From positions 351,079 to 415,078 of the forward strand of contig CAVUJG010000001.1 of NCBI GenBank assembly GCA_963741755.1: a DNA stretch of 64,000 nucleotides, written 5' to 3'. Position 1 is the first letter of the stretch. Each line of letters opens with the position of its first letter. The stretch is from Sva-07 sp963741755 (GTDB taxonomy: Bacteria > Actinomycetota > Acidimicrobiia > Acidimicrobiales > Ilumatobacteraceae). The position numbers and the translations under genes are program-made. The notes under the pieces are model-generated. The model searched no databases, was not told the DNA's origin, and saw nothing but the letters and a program-made list of their open reading frames with translations. Positions 15,080 through 25,406 of the stretch are shown here, piece after piece.

Positions 15080-17419
15080 GCGCGTTCGGCGGCGGTGATG
15101 CCGGCGGGGCGGGGACGGCCGAACAGGTAGCCCTGGCCCTTGTCGCAGCCCAGCTCGCGCAAGCGGTTCAGCTGCAGCGGTGTCTCGACGCCTTCGGCGA
15201 CCACCGACAGTCCGAGCGAATGCCCGAGGCGCACGACCGCTTCGACGATCGAGGTGTCGTCGGCCTCGAGTCCGAGCCCGGTGACGAACGAACGATCGAC
15301 CTTGATCGCCTCGACCGGGAACCGCTTCAGGTACGTCAGCGACGAGTAGCCCGTTCCGAAGTCGTCGACCGACAGGTGCAGCCCCAGCCCACGTAGATCG
15401 CGCAGCGCCCGTCCGGCGGCGTTCGTGTCGGCCATCAGTGCGGTCTCGGTGATCTCCAACCAGAGCGAGTCGGCGTCGATGCCGGTCTCACCCAGCGCAT
15501 CGTGCACGACGTCGAGGAAGCGGCCGTCGATCAGCTGTTGGGTCGCGACGTTGATCGACAACGAACACGACGCGAACTGCAAGCCGACCGCCCGCCAGTG
15601 CGCCAGCTGCGCAAGCGAGTCACGCAGGATCCGGGCGCCGAGGTCGACGATCAGGCCGGACTCCTCCGCCATCGGCAAGAATTGGCCGGGAACGAGCAGG
15701 CCGCGCTCCGGATGCAGCCACCGCGCCAGGACCTCGAAGCCCACTACTTGGCCACCTTCGAGATCGACGATCGGTTGGAAGTACGGCACGACCTCGCCGC
15801 GCTCGAGCCCGCGACGCAACTCGCTCGAGGTCTGCAACGCGGCGACCGATGCCGCCCGCGTCTCCTCGGTGAACGCCTCGACACGGTCGCGCCCCGCTGC
15901 TTTGGCCCGATACATCGCAGCGTCGGCGTCGCGCAGCAGTTCATCGGCGGTGAGTTCGGCACTCGAATTGACGGCGAACCCGATGCTGGCCGTGACCACG
16001 AGCTCGTGTTCATCGACCAGCACGGGCTGTTGCACCGCTCGACGCAGTCGCTCGGCCACCACGGCGGGGTCGACGCCACCGTCGACGAACACCACGAACT
16101 CGTCGCCGCCGAAGCGGGCGAGTCGGTCGGTGTCGCGCATCACGTGGCGCAGGCGCCCGGCGATCTGTCGGAGCAATTCGTCGCCGATGCCATGACCGAG
16201 GCTGTCGTTGACCACCTTGAAGTTGTCGAGGTCGATGAACAGCACCGACACCTCTCCAACGACCAGCTCGCCCGAGCAGCTCGTCGAGGCGTTCGACGAG
16301 CGCCGCTCGGTTGGGCAGTTCGGTCAACCCGTCGTGGGTGGCTGCATGTGTCAGTCGCTCGGCCGCCATGCGCTGGTCGGTGACGTCTTCGATGTGGGTG
16401 ATCGCCAACGCCACACCCTCGTCCTCGGTCACCGACACCCGGGTCCGGGCCCATACGAAGTCACCGTCGCTGCGCAGGTATCGCTGCTCGAGCAGGTACG
16501 TGTCGGCGATACCCAACTCGAGGCGCGCTCGCTGCGTCGCCGCGGCGCGCAGGTCGTCGGGATGGGTGATCTCGCGGATGCCGGCACCGATCAGCGACGA
16601 CAACGGCATGCCGAGCATGTCGGCGAGCGACTGGTTGGCATCGACGATGCGGCTGTCGTCGAGGCGTACCAGCGCCATTCCCGTCGGCGCCGAGTGGAAC
16701 GCCTGCTGGAATCGCCGGCGAGCCTGCTCGAGCGCCACAGTGGTGCGAGCACGGTCGGTCACGTCGCGCAACAGCACCACCAGACCGCCACCCTGACCGC
16801 CCGACACTGCCGGACGATGCAGCGACGCCTCGACCAGGTGCGGCTCTCCATACGCGTCGACCAACTCGAAGACGACATGGTTGCCGATCGGCCCGGTGAC
16901 GTCGCCGGTGACGTCGAGCGGCCCCGGGTTCGCCTGATCGAAGTGCCAGCGTTCGGTGACCGAGTCACGGTCCTCGTTGCCGATCATCTCGAGGAACGCG
17001 CGCCCGACGAGTTCGTCGATCGTCCGACCGGTCAGGAGCGCGGCGCGCTGGTTCGCCGACTCGATCACGCCACGGGCGTTCAGCCCCATCACGGCGTCGG
17101 GCAGGTCATCGAGGAGGCGGCGGATCTCCGACTGGGTTCTCGACAGCTCGCTGATCGTCCGCTGGAAACGCCGTCCGATCCGACGCGATTCCAGCACCGT
17201 GGCGACGACGGCGACCAGAGCCAGCAGTGCAATGCCGACGACGACACCGATCTCCTCGGATCCCGGGTCGGACCCCGCTCGCATCCCGGCCAACACGATG
17301 AGCGCCGCGGACACCGCCACGATCGGCAGGATCAGCCACCAGGCGCGGAACTGACGTTCGGTGGGCGACAGCAACGCAGCGAGTTCGGGGTCGCTGTCAT
17401 CGAAGTCGCTGGAGATCAC
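15070..17419 (-). pseudogene. Membrane PAS-PAS-GGDEF-EAL cyclic-di-GMP protein, frame broken once
   Basis: Two overlapping frames give one 782-residue protein after removal of one base near 16258. From the N-terminus: two transmembrane helices (WWLILPIVAVSAALIVLAGM and VVVGIALLALVAVVATVLES), two PAS domains (RLLDDLPDAVMGLNARGVIE and AFHSAPTGMALVRLDDSRIV), a GGDEF domain with intact RFGGDEF, and an EAL domain with GFEVLARW, NVATQQL, EITETALM, DDFGTGYSSL, EAIKVDRSFV and VAEGVET. Both cyclase and phosphodiesterase residues are kept, so the intact protein could make or break cyclic-di-GMP. The break falls just before the GGDEF core (LDELLGRAG then VSVLFIDLDNFK). A sequencing error is the likely cause. 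Confidence 0.85.
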
Positions 17420-17459
17420 CGCCCAACGTTAGAGCTGCGGTCGCCGCCAACTCGGGCAT

Positions 17460-18945
17460 TCAGCGAGCGGCCCACCAGTCGTCGAGCCGGCGCCGGATCT
17501 CGTCGATCACCGAGGAGCCCTTCGTCGAGGCGAATCTCCATCAGGAACTTCATCGCCTCACCCACCTCGCGACCCGGCCCGACACCCAGATGCTCCATCA
17601 CCTCATTGCCGTCGAGTTCCGGACGCAGCGCTGCGAGTTCCTCGGCTGCCTCGAGTTCGACGATGCGTTCCTCGAGTTCGTCCATCCGCTTCGACAACCG
17701 AGCTGCCTTCTTCTCGTTGCGGGTCGTGCAATCGCACCGCGTCAACACGTTCAGTTCGGCGAGCAGACCGCCGGCGTCACGCACGTACCGCCGCACGGCG
17801 GAGTCGGACCACCCCATCGAATAGGTGTGGAATCGGAGGTGCAGTGCCACCAACTCGGTGACCGCGGCCACATCGTCGTTCGAGTACCGCAACGCGTTCA
17901 TGCGTTTGCGCGTCATGCGAGCACCGACGGCGTCGTGGTGATGGAACGTGGTGCCCTTGCCCTGCAGATAGCCGCGGGTACGGGGCTTGCCCACGTCGTG
18001 GAAGAGAGCGGCGAGGCGTGTGCGTCGGAAGTCGAACTCGGGTCGCTCCCCCGCCACCACAGCGGGATGTTCGTGCGGCGGTCGGACGTTCTCGACCACG
18101 GCGATCGAATGCGTCAGCACGTCCTTGTGACGATGGATCGGGTCGTGCTCGAGCCGCATCGCCGGCAGCTCCGGCAGGAACTGGTCGGCCAGACCGGTGT
18201 CGACGAGGAACCACAAGCCGGCCGCCGGGTGGTCGACCACCAGCAGCTTGTCGAGTTCGTCACGGATCCGCTCGGCAGAGACGATTTCGAGCCGTGGGGC
18301 CAACTCGCGCACCGCGTCGACCAGGTCCGGCGTCGGGACGAGTTGATACCCGGCGATGAACCGAGCGGCGCGAAGCATCCGCAGCGGGTCGTCACTGAAG
18401 CTGATCTCCGGCCCGATCGGCGTGCGCAGGACACGCATCGCGAGATCGACCGCACCGTCGAACGGGTCGATCAGGGTGGGAGTGTCGTCGTCGCCGGTCA
18501 ACTCCAGCGCCATGGCGTTCACGGTGAAATCGCGACGCGAGAGGTCGGCCTCGATCTCGTCGGCGAACACCACATGAGGCTTGCGTGACTCGTCGGTGTA
18601 GGCCTCGGCTCGGAACGTGGTGATCTCGTAGATGCGCTCGAACCCGCTCTCGGCGTCGCGTACCTGGGCACCGATCGTGCCGAACTTCTCCCCCTGGGTC
18701 CAGATCGCATCGGCCCAGCCTTTGAGGCACCGCTTGATCTCCGACGGCCGCGCGTCGGTGGTGAGGTCGAGGTCGAAGTCGTCACGCCCGGATGCCACGA
18801 ACAGGTCACGAACAGTGCCGCCGACGAGATACAGCCGGTGTCCTGCCTCGCGGAACCGTGCGGCGAGCGGCGCCAACTCGCGCAGGACGGGCGTCAGACG
18901 TTCGGGAACCACGAACGTCAGGCTACGAGCGCCCACACCCGTCAT
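17460..18945 (-). CDS. cca: CCA-adding tRNA nucleotidyltransferase (indel near the 3' end)
   Basis: Adds or repairs the 3' CCA of tRNAs. From MTGVGARSLTFVVPERL, residues 38-62 hold the class II nucleotidyltransferase core LYLVGGTVRDLF and DDFDLDLTTDARP; RRDFTVNAMALELTG, DPLRMLRAARFIAGY and an HD-like part AALFHDVGKPRTRGYLQGKG follow. As read, the end is LGDRRDPAPARRLVGRSLNARV, but removing one base near 17506 gives the normal ending DEIRRRLDDWWAAR with a stop at 17460, 494 residues in all. In mycobacteria the same gene (pcnA) lies next to the DUF6049-MviN-sigM block, as here. The read-through version extends to 17416. Confidence 0.88.
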
Positions 18946-19007
18946 GACGTGGCACAGGGGGCGGGTGACGCCGACGTCGACACCGGGTCGGAGTACGTTC
19001 GTGAGCT

Positions 19008-19715
19008 GTGAGCAGTCTCGCGGCCGCACGTCCCGCACGCGCCCGCCTCGGGCGTTGGCCGTACGACGAACGTGTCGCGCACCTCGTGCTCCTCGACCAC
19101 CACATGGTGCCCACGGCCGCCGACATCGCCGACTGGATCGCCGACGCGACCGATCTCGGGGCCCGCGTCGTGCGCACCGGCGCCTTGTTCCCGAACGCCA
19201 CCGATGCGTTCCTCGAGTCCGGCTTCCAGGTGGCCGACACGTTGGCACTGCTGGCACGACCGGCGACACCCGCAACGACGCCGCGGACTCGCGGGTCCGT
19301 CAAGCTCCGCCGACTGCGCCCACCGATGCTCTCCGAGGCAGCGACCGTCGATCGCCGCTCGTTCTCTTCGCCGTGGGCCAACGACGCTGCGGCACTCGCC
19401 GACATCATGACCGCGACGCCGTACCACCGGTCGCGCAGCGTCCACGTCGACGGTCGCATGGTGGCATTCTCGATCAGCGGTCGCGCGGACCGTGCGGGCT
19501 ACATCCAGCGCCTCGCCGTCGATCCGAGTGCCCGGCGGCGAGGGTTCGCGCAACTACTGCTCGACGACGCCGTGCGCTGGATGTCACGTCGTGACGTGTC
19601 CGAGGTGATGGTCAACACCGCCGCGGACAACCACGCCGCACTCGCGCTGTACGAGTCGTTCGGCTTCGAACGGGAGCCCGGACCCTTGCTGATCCTCGAA
19701 CGAGCACTGCGATGA
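19008..19715 (+). CDS. GNAT-family N-acetyltransferase
   Basis: A 235-residue protein from a GTG start, 62 bases from the divergent cca start. The last 100 residues are a clear GNAT domain: RAGYIQRLAVDPSARRRGFA (the R/Q-x-x-G-x-G/A acetyl-CoA loop, here RRRGFAQ), LLLDDAVRWMSRRDVSEVMV and NTAADNHAALALYESFGFE. The first 110 residues look like a decayed second GNAT-like half. The substrate is unknown. Its stop overlaps the ATG of the DUF6049 gene (ATGA), so the two are co-translated. Mycobacteria have a NUDIX gene, not an acetyltransferase, in the equivalent position. Confidence 0.75.
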   Translation: MSSLAAARPARARLGRWPYDERVAHLVLLDHHMVPTAADIADWIADATDLGARVVRTGALFPNATDAFLESGFQVADTLALLARPATPATTPRTRGSVKLRRLRPPMLSEAATVDRRSFSSPWANDAAALADIMTATPYHRSRSVHVDGRMVAFSISGRADRAGYIQRLAVDPSARRRGFAQLLLDDAVRWMSRRDVSEVMVNTAADNHAALALYESFGFEREPGPLLILERALR

Positions 19716-21972
19716 CCGCCACGTCGCGCCGACACGCACGGCGCTCCTGGATCCTCGCCCTCGGCGTCGTGACGTTGCTGGCTGCGGCCCCGACTTCCAC
19801 GTCGGCAGTCGCGGACCCGGCCCGCCCCGAGCAGGCGACCGACGGCGTCCGCCTCGAACTGATCGAGCAACGATTCGCGATCGATCCCAACGGCGACATC
19901 CGACTCAGCTACGTCCTCACCGGCCTCGACGGTGATCCGCTGGAACTGATTCCGCCGCCGCCCGTCGTGCCCGCCACGCCTTCGACCGATCCCGTCGATC
20001 CCGCCGCACCGCCGACCAGCGATCTTGTCGCTCCGCCCGAGCCCGTCACCGAACCCGGTCGCGCTCACCTTCGAGGTCACGAACTACCCGCCCCTCACCG
20101 ACGGCCGCGATGTCGGCGCCTTCGTCGGCAGTGACGTCGATCCCGATGCGTTCCGCACCGTCGACGGCGACGCGGTCGACGGCGTCGCGTTCGATGCTCG
20201 GCCGCTGCTGGTGCGCAACGACGACGGCACGGTCGACCGTCACACTCGACATCGGCACCGACGTCGTCGACAGCATCGAGACCCGTCTCAAGATGGACGG
20301 TCCCGGCATCTACCCACTCCGGGTGCAGCTGCTCGTCGGCGACCGAACCGAGCGCAACGTCGTCGCCACCGCCGGCACGGTGGTCCAACGCCTTGCCGGT
20401 GCCGACGACACCGACGTCGAAGTCGCACCGCCGATCGACCTCTCGGTCGTGACCGTCACGCCTGCGCCACTACCGAGGGCCGACGACGCGATGAAGGAGG
20501 TGTCTCGAAAACAACTCGACGAGGCGATCGAACTCGCCGCACAACTCGCGGCGCCGGTGACACTCGAAGTACCGCCGACGCTGATCGCCGAACTCGCGGC
20601 GACCCCGGAAGGGTCCGACCGGACTCGCGGTCGCGCTCGATGGCGACGAGTTGGTCGCGCTGCCGCTCTGCCGCTCGACGTCTCGTCCGCCGTCGCCGCC
20701 GGACGCGCCGACGCCTACACGAGGCTGGTTCGCGCCGGTGAGGACGTCCTCACCGAGGCGGTCCCGACCACACCCTCGCGGCGCGACGTGTGGATCACCA
20801 CCGAGCCACTGAGCGCGGGCGGGGCCGAGCACCTGCGCGATCTGGGCACGCGCTTCGTCGTCATCGGCGCCGAGTTGTACGCCGAGACGATCAGTGATGA
20901 TCCGGTGCCGACCGACCGATTCGTCGAAGCCGAACTCCCCGATGGCGGCACCTTGCCGTTCCTCGTGGTCGGTCCCCTGTCCGAGCAATTGACGCCGACC
21001 GCCGCCGACCGGATCCTGGCTCGGTCGACATCGATCGAGTGGGGTGTACAGATCCTTGCTGAACTGCTGGTCGAGCAGGCCGACGAAGACGCGATCGCTG
21101 CCGCATCGGCCGACCGACCGACTGCTCCACCACGTCGGAGCAACATCCTCACCACACCCGACATGGCCAGCCCCGACCCGCGGCTCGTCCAAGCACTCAC
21201 CGAACTCGTTGCGACCACCCCGTCGGTTCGGTTCACGGCGGCGGCCGCTCTCACCGGCGTCACCGACGTCGCCCTCGACGACGGTGAGCCGATCACGGTG
21301 CAACTGCCGGACGTTGCCGGGCCATCGCTCGCCGCCCGCATCGAGTTGATCGATGCGACGGCACTCGAAGTCGCGAGCGCCGCGTCGATGCTGCCACCCG
21401 ATGATTCCCGCCCGGCAGAGTGGGCGGCAGAACTCGACAGTCTGATCTCGACCGGCTACTCCGATGCCGAGGTCGAAGCCGCAACCGACGAACTGCTGGC
21501 CGAGGCCGACGCGTTGAAGCAGGCGGTACAGCTTCCGGATCCGTTCACGTTCACGTTGACCGGACGGAGCGACACGATCGAGATCCGGATCGGCAACACC
21601 CTCGACGAGCCCCTCGACGTCGTCGTCGCGCTCGACGCGTCGAAGATCACGTTTCCCGACGGTGACCAACGGGTGACATTGGGCCCGCTCGACGAGACCA
21701 GTGTGATCGTGCCGGTCGAGGCGGAAGCGAACGGAACCTCGTCGATCAACCTCGTCGTGTCGACCCCTGCCGGTGAAGCGCTCGGCGAACCGGTCACGCT
21801 GACCGCCCGGGTCACGGCGCTGACTGGGCTCGGCCAGGTGCTGACCGGCGGCTTCGTGCTGGTGCTGCTGACCTGGTGGTTCACGCACTGGCGCAATCGG
21901 CGTCACGCGTCGCTGGCTGACGGGCGCGAGCGTCACCCCAGCGGCGACAAAGTAGGATCCGATGCCCTGTGA
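19712..21972 (+). pseudogene. DUF6049 envelope protein, frame broken four times
   Basis: An exported protein of about 752 residues after correction. The N-terminal SWILALGVVTLLAAAPTST is a signal peptide. The body carries VALTFEVTNYPPLTDGRDVG, a long exported domain, and a late immunoglobulin-like part (FTFTLTGRSDTIEIRIGNTL). The C-terminal anchor VLTGGFVLVLLTWWFTHWR is followed by basic residues. Frames switch at about 20054, 20238, 20611 and 20680; three need one base removed and one needs one added, after which length and domain order are restored. Mycobacterial homologues sit beside mviN and are tied to envelope assembly; no enzymatic motif is seen. Confidence 0.75.
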
Positions 21973-22862
21973 CTGACTCGATGAACCCGAACGCCGACGA
22001 TTCCGTGCCCACGGTGCACGTCGTCACCGACAGCTCGTGCGACCTCCCCGCCGGCGTCGCCGACGAGCTGGGCATCCGCATCGTGCCGCTCACGATCCGC
22101 TTCGGCGACGAGGAGTTCGTCGACCGCGAAGAGCTGTCCACCGCCGAGTTCTGGACGCGTTGCGTCAACTCCGACACGCTTCCCGAAACTGCCGCGCCTG
22201 CGCCCGGACAGTTCGAACAGACCTACCGATCGGCCGCCGCGAACGGGGCGACCGGCATCGTCGTCGTCTCGCTGTCGTCGGCGCTGTCAGCCACCATGCA
22301 GTCGGCGCAGCTCGCAGCCCGAACGATCAACGACGACCCGTCGATCGATCTCGATGTGCGGGTGATCGACAGTCGCACGATCTCGATGGGACTCGGGACC
22401 ATCGCGTTGGCGTGCGCACGAGCGGCTCGCGACGGCGCCGGCATCGACGACGTCGAGGCGCTCGCCCATGACCTCGTCGGACGAACGCGGGTGTACGGAG
22501 CGCTCGACACGCTCGAGAACCTCAAGAAGGGCGGCCGAATCGGCAACGCCAAGGCACTGCTCGCAACTGCGCTGTCGATCAAGCCGATCATCGAGGTCAC
22601 CGGCGGCGTGGTCGAGCAGGCCGGCAAGCAACGGACGCGCTCGAAGGCGCTCGCCCACCTCGTCAACACCGTGAAGGGCTACGACGGCAAGATCGAGAAC
22701 CTGGCGGTGCTGCACGCCGACTGCAGCGACATCGACCTCTTCGTCGAGATGCTCGCGCCGTACCACTCCGACGACATCGTCGTCGGAGAGATCGGACCGG
22801 TGATCGGCACCCATGGCGGCCGCGGCACCATCGGCGTGGCGTTCCAGGTCACGAACCCCTGA
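21969..22862 (+). CDS. DegV-family fatty-acid-binding protein
   Basis: A 297-residue cytosolic protein. HVVTDSSCDLPAGVADELGI, PLTIRFGDEEFVDREEL, TLPETAAPAPGQFEQTYRSA and VVVSLSSALSATMQSAQ are the conserved DegV N-domain motifs that hold the fatty-acid carboxylate; LDTLENLKKGGRIGNAKA and IKPIIEVTGGVVEQAGKQR are the C-domain ones. In Firmicutes such proteins (FakB) present fatty acids to the kinase FakA; no FakA gene is visible here. GTG at 21969 overlaps the DUF6049 stop; ATG at 21981 is an alternative. It separates the DUF6049 gene from the kinase gene, an arrangement unlike that of mycobacteria. Confidence 0.85.
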   Translation: MTDSMNPNADDSVPTVHVVTDSSCDLPAGVADELGIRIVPLTIRFGDEEFVDREELSTAEFWTRCVNSDTLPETAAPAPGQFEQTYRSAAANGATGIVVVSLSSALSATMQSAQLAARTINDDPSIDLDVRVIDSRTISMGLGTIALACARAARDGAGIDDVEALAHDLVGRTRVYGALDTLENLKKGGRIGNAKALLATALSIKPIIEVTGGVVEQAGKQRTRSKALAHLVNTVKGYDGKIENLAVLHADCSDIDLFVEMLAPYHSDDIVVGEIGPVIGTHGGRGTIGVAFQVTNP

Positions 22863-22960
22863 CGACCGCGATTCCGAGCGTGCAGTCGACCGCGCATTCG
22901 ACTCGGTCATCGAATTGACGGCCTGGCGCCACCCGCCACAGCTAGCGTTCGTCGTCAGTC

Positions 22961-24739
22961 ATGTCCGCTGCGGCTCCGCCTCCCACTCCCACCGTCATTG
23001 CGCAGCGGTACGAACTCCAGCGCATGCTCGCGCAAGGCGGCATGGCCGAGGTCTGGTTGGCGGTCGACCTCACCCTCGATCGCAAGGTCGCGGTCAAGTG
23101 GCTCAAACCATCACTCGCCACCGACGCGATCGTCGCTGAACGGTTCCGCCGTGAGGCCATCGCGGCGGCCAGCCTCAACCATCCGAACATCGTCGCTGTG
23201 CACGACGTGTTCGAACAGGACGGACGTCAAGCCGTCGTCATGCAGCTCGTCGAGGGCAAGAGCCTGCGGCAGGTGCTCGACACCCAGAAGCGGCTGAGCC
23301 CCGAGCTCACGTGCCACATCGGCACCTGTGTGGCAGCAGCGCTCGACCACGCGCACGTCGCGGGCTTCGTGCACCGCGACGTCAAGCCGGGCAACATCAT
23401 GATGACCTCCGACGGGCGTGTGTTGTTGACCGACTTCGGCATCGCCAAGGGCTTGCAGTCCGCCGAGGCCGACCTCACCAGTGACAACATCATGATGGGC
23501 ACGGCGAAGTACCTCTCGCCGGAGCAGGTGCGCGGCAAGAAGCTCGACGGTCGTGCCGACCTGTACTCGCTCGGGCTCGTGCTGTACGAGTGCCTCGCCG
23601 GGCGTGTCCCCTTCCTCGGCGAGACCGACGCCGACACGGCGCTTGCACGCCTGCAACGCGATCCCACCGACCTCACCCGGCTCCGCGCGACGCTGCCCAC
23701 CAAGTTGGTCGTCGCGATCCATCAGCTCCTGTCGCGCAATCCGGCACAACGGCCGGCGACAGGCGCCGACCTCGTGGCGACCCTGCGAGACGCTGCCAAA
23801 GAGGGGCCGCCCGAGATCGATCCGACCCCGTACGAGCATTCGCCGGTCAGCCCGTTCGGTGGAAAACGGCTCCGACGCGCACCGTCGGACATCGCCGGTC
23901 GGGCAGGCGATCGGGCGCGCGCGACTCGGCCGCCCGACGCGCCGACGACCGCAACACCCCAGGGCAGCCGCCCCACCACCGCAGCAATCCCCGGCGAGGT
24001 CGCCCACGTGGCCTCGTCGCCGACGCCACGCTCCACGGCCACCGACCGCGATCCGACGCCGGCGGCCGCTGCGCTGCGCGGCAAGCCGGCCAAGGGACTC
24101 ACGCAGGAGTGGCGCCCGGCGTTCACGGTCGTGGCGCTGCTGCTCGCCGCAGCACTCATCGTCGGTGTGCTGTTGTGGACGAGCATGAGCTTCGGCGGCG
24201 GTGATCCGGTCACGTCGACCACTGCACTGCCCGAGAGCCAGGCGACTCCAGCGCCGAACGACGCTGTCGTCGTGGTCGGCCCGGCGACCATCGCCACGGT
24301 GACTGCCTACGATCCGAGCGGCGACGGCACGGAGAACGATGCCGACGCAGTGTTGTCCCTCGCCGACGGAAACCCCGCCACGTCCTGGCCCACGACGTGC
24401 TACTCGTCGCGATACATGGGTGGCAAGCCGGGTGTCGGCCTGGTCGTCACGTTCGATGGCCTGGCCCAGCAGGCGCTCACCGTCGATGTCCAGACCGCTC
24501 CGTATCAGGTGGATTTCTTCGCCTCGGACGCCGACGTGATCCCTGCGTCGCTCGACGCATGGGGGCCACCGCTGGGTGCCACAGCGTTCGCCAACGACCC
24601 CGAGACCGTCGTGTCACCGGTGCCGCCGGCGCCTGCCAAACACATGCTGATCCTGCTCAAGGAACTCGGCCAGGACGGTTCGTGCAGCGACGCGAATCCG
24701 TATCGCGGTCGCCTGGGCGAGATCTCCGTCGTGGGCTGA
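22961..24739 (+). CDS. Receptor Ser/Thr protein kinase with extracellular discoidin-like domain
   Basis: A 592-residue protein. Residues 15-285 are a complete Hanks-type kinase: glycine loop LAQGGMAEVW, VAVKW (Lys46), FVHRDVKPGNIM (Asp140, Asn145), LTDFGIAKG (Asp158), GTAKYLSPEQVRG and DLYSLGLVLYECL. A Pro/Thr-rich juxtamembrane region leads to one transmembrane helix at about 387-409 and a 180-residue outer domain with paired Cys and the pattern DAVLSLADGNPATSWPTTCY, which resembles the carbohydrate-binding tail of mycobacterial MviN. The genes around it match the mviN locus, yet no MurJ part is present, and the kinase keeps all catalytic residues that the mycobacterial pseudokinase lacks. 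The lipid II flippase must be encoded elsewhere. Confidence 0.88.
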   Translation: MSAAAPPPTPTVIAQRYELQRMLAQGGMAEVWLAVDLTLDRKVAVKWLKPSLATDAIVAERFRREAIAAASLNHPNIVAVHDVFEQDGRQAVVMQLVEGKSLRQVLDTQKRLSPELTCHIGTCVAAALDHAHVAGFVHRDVKPGNIMMTSDGRVLLTDFGIAKGLQSAEADLTSDNIMMGTAKYLSPEQVRGKKLDGRADLYSLGLVLYECLAGRVPFLGETDADTALARLQRDPTDLTRLRATLPTKLVVAIHQLLSRNPAQRPATGADLVATLRDAAKEGPPEIDPTPYEHSPVSPFGGKRLRRAPSDIAGRAGDRARATRPPDAPTTATPQGSRPTTAAIPGEVAHVASSPTPRSTATDRDPTPAAAALRGKPAKGLTQEWRPAFTVVALLLAAALIVGVLLWTSMSFGGGDPVTSTTALPESQATPAPNDAVVVVGPATIATVTAYDPSGDGTENDADAVLSLADGNPATSWPTTCYSSRYMGGKPGVGLVVTFDGLAQQALTVDVQTAPYQVDFFASDADVIPASLDAWGPPLGATAFANDPETVVSPVPPAPAKHMLILLKELGQDGSCSDANPYRGRLGEISVVG

Positions 24740-24818
24740 AATCCGCGGAGACATCCCGCGAGGCCCCAGGTCGGTTCGTTACGCTCGCGGCATTCCTGCC
24801 CAGCTCGATGACGCCGCC

Positions 24819-25406
24819 TTGGTTGCCGCCGCACAAGGCGGCGACAAGTTCGCGCTCGATCAGTTGTTGCGTCGCCACTACGACCGGATTCATGCGGTCT
24901 GTCGCCGCATCGCCGGCAGCACGCGCGACGCCGACGACGCCTGTCAGGAGGCGTTGATCAAGATCGTGCGCAGCCTGCCGCGATTCGACGGTCGTTCGTC
25001 GTTCGGCACCTGGGCCTACCGGATCGCCACCAACGCGTCGCTCGACGAGTTGCGCAAACGCCAGCGACGTCCGGCACTGCACGCCGTCGACGACGAGCAC
25101 CGACCGGAGACGGCCGATCCGACCGCTGACGACTACACCGAACGTTTCCCCGATCGGCTCGTGCTCGGCGAGGCGCTCGATGGCCTCCCCGAGGACCTGC
25201 GCGTCGCCGTGGTGCTTCGCGACGTCGCCGACCTCGACTACGCAGAGATCGCCGAAGTGCTCGACGTTCCGATCGGTACGGTCAAATCGCGTATCTCGCG
25301 GGGTCGGGCGGCATTGGCGGGCCACCTCCGCCTCGACGCCGATCGTCCGTCAAGACCTCGAGGGAACCAATCCGCCCCCGACGAACGTCCAATCGACCCG
25401 ACATGA
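24819..25406 (+). CDS. ECF RNA polymerase sigma factor (SigM-like position)
   Basis: A 195-residue sigma-70 group 4 factor. Region 2 is LVAAAQGGDKFALDQLLRRH, DRIHAVCRRIAGSTRDADDA, CQEALIKIVRSLPRFDGRSS and FGTWAYRIATNASLDELRK; region 4 is DGLPEDLRVAVVLRDVADLD, YAEIAEVLDVPIGTVKSRIS, RGRAALAGHL. In mycobacteria sigM occupies this spot between mviN and trxB. The start is unusual: TTG at 24819 is the first standard start and begins inside the usual N-terminal helix. Codons upstream (DDAA) also fit the family, so a non-standard start (ATT at 24792) or a lost base is possible. Coupled to the next gene by an ATGA overlap. Confidence 0.85.
   Translation: MVAAAQGGDKFALDQLLRRHYDRIHAVCRRIAGSTRDADDACQEALIKIVRSLPRFDGRSSFGTWAYRIATNASLDELRKRQRRPALHAVDDEHRPETADPTADDYTERFPDRLVLGEALDGLPEDLRVAVVLRDVADLDYAEIAEVLDVPIGTVKSRISRGRAALAGHLRLDADRPSRPRGNQSAPDERPIDPT

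Noticed and set aside
12559..21972. A decaying gene region of true pseudogenes
   Set aside because: Every break is a single base and each correction gives a complete protein; there are no internal stops or missing domains beyond the indels, and essential genes are hit as well.
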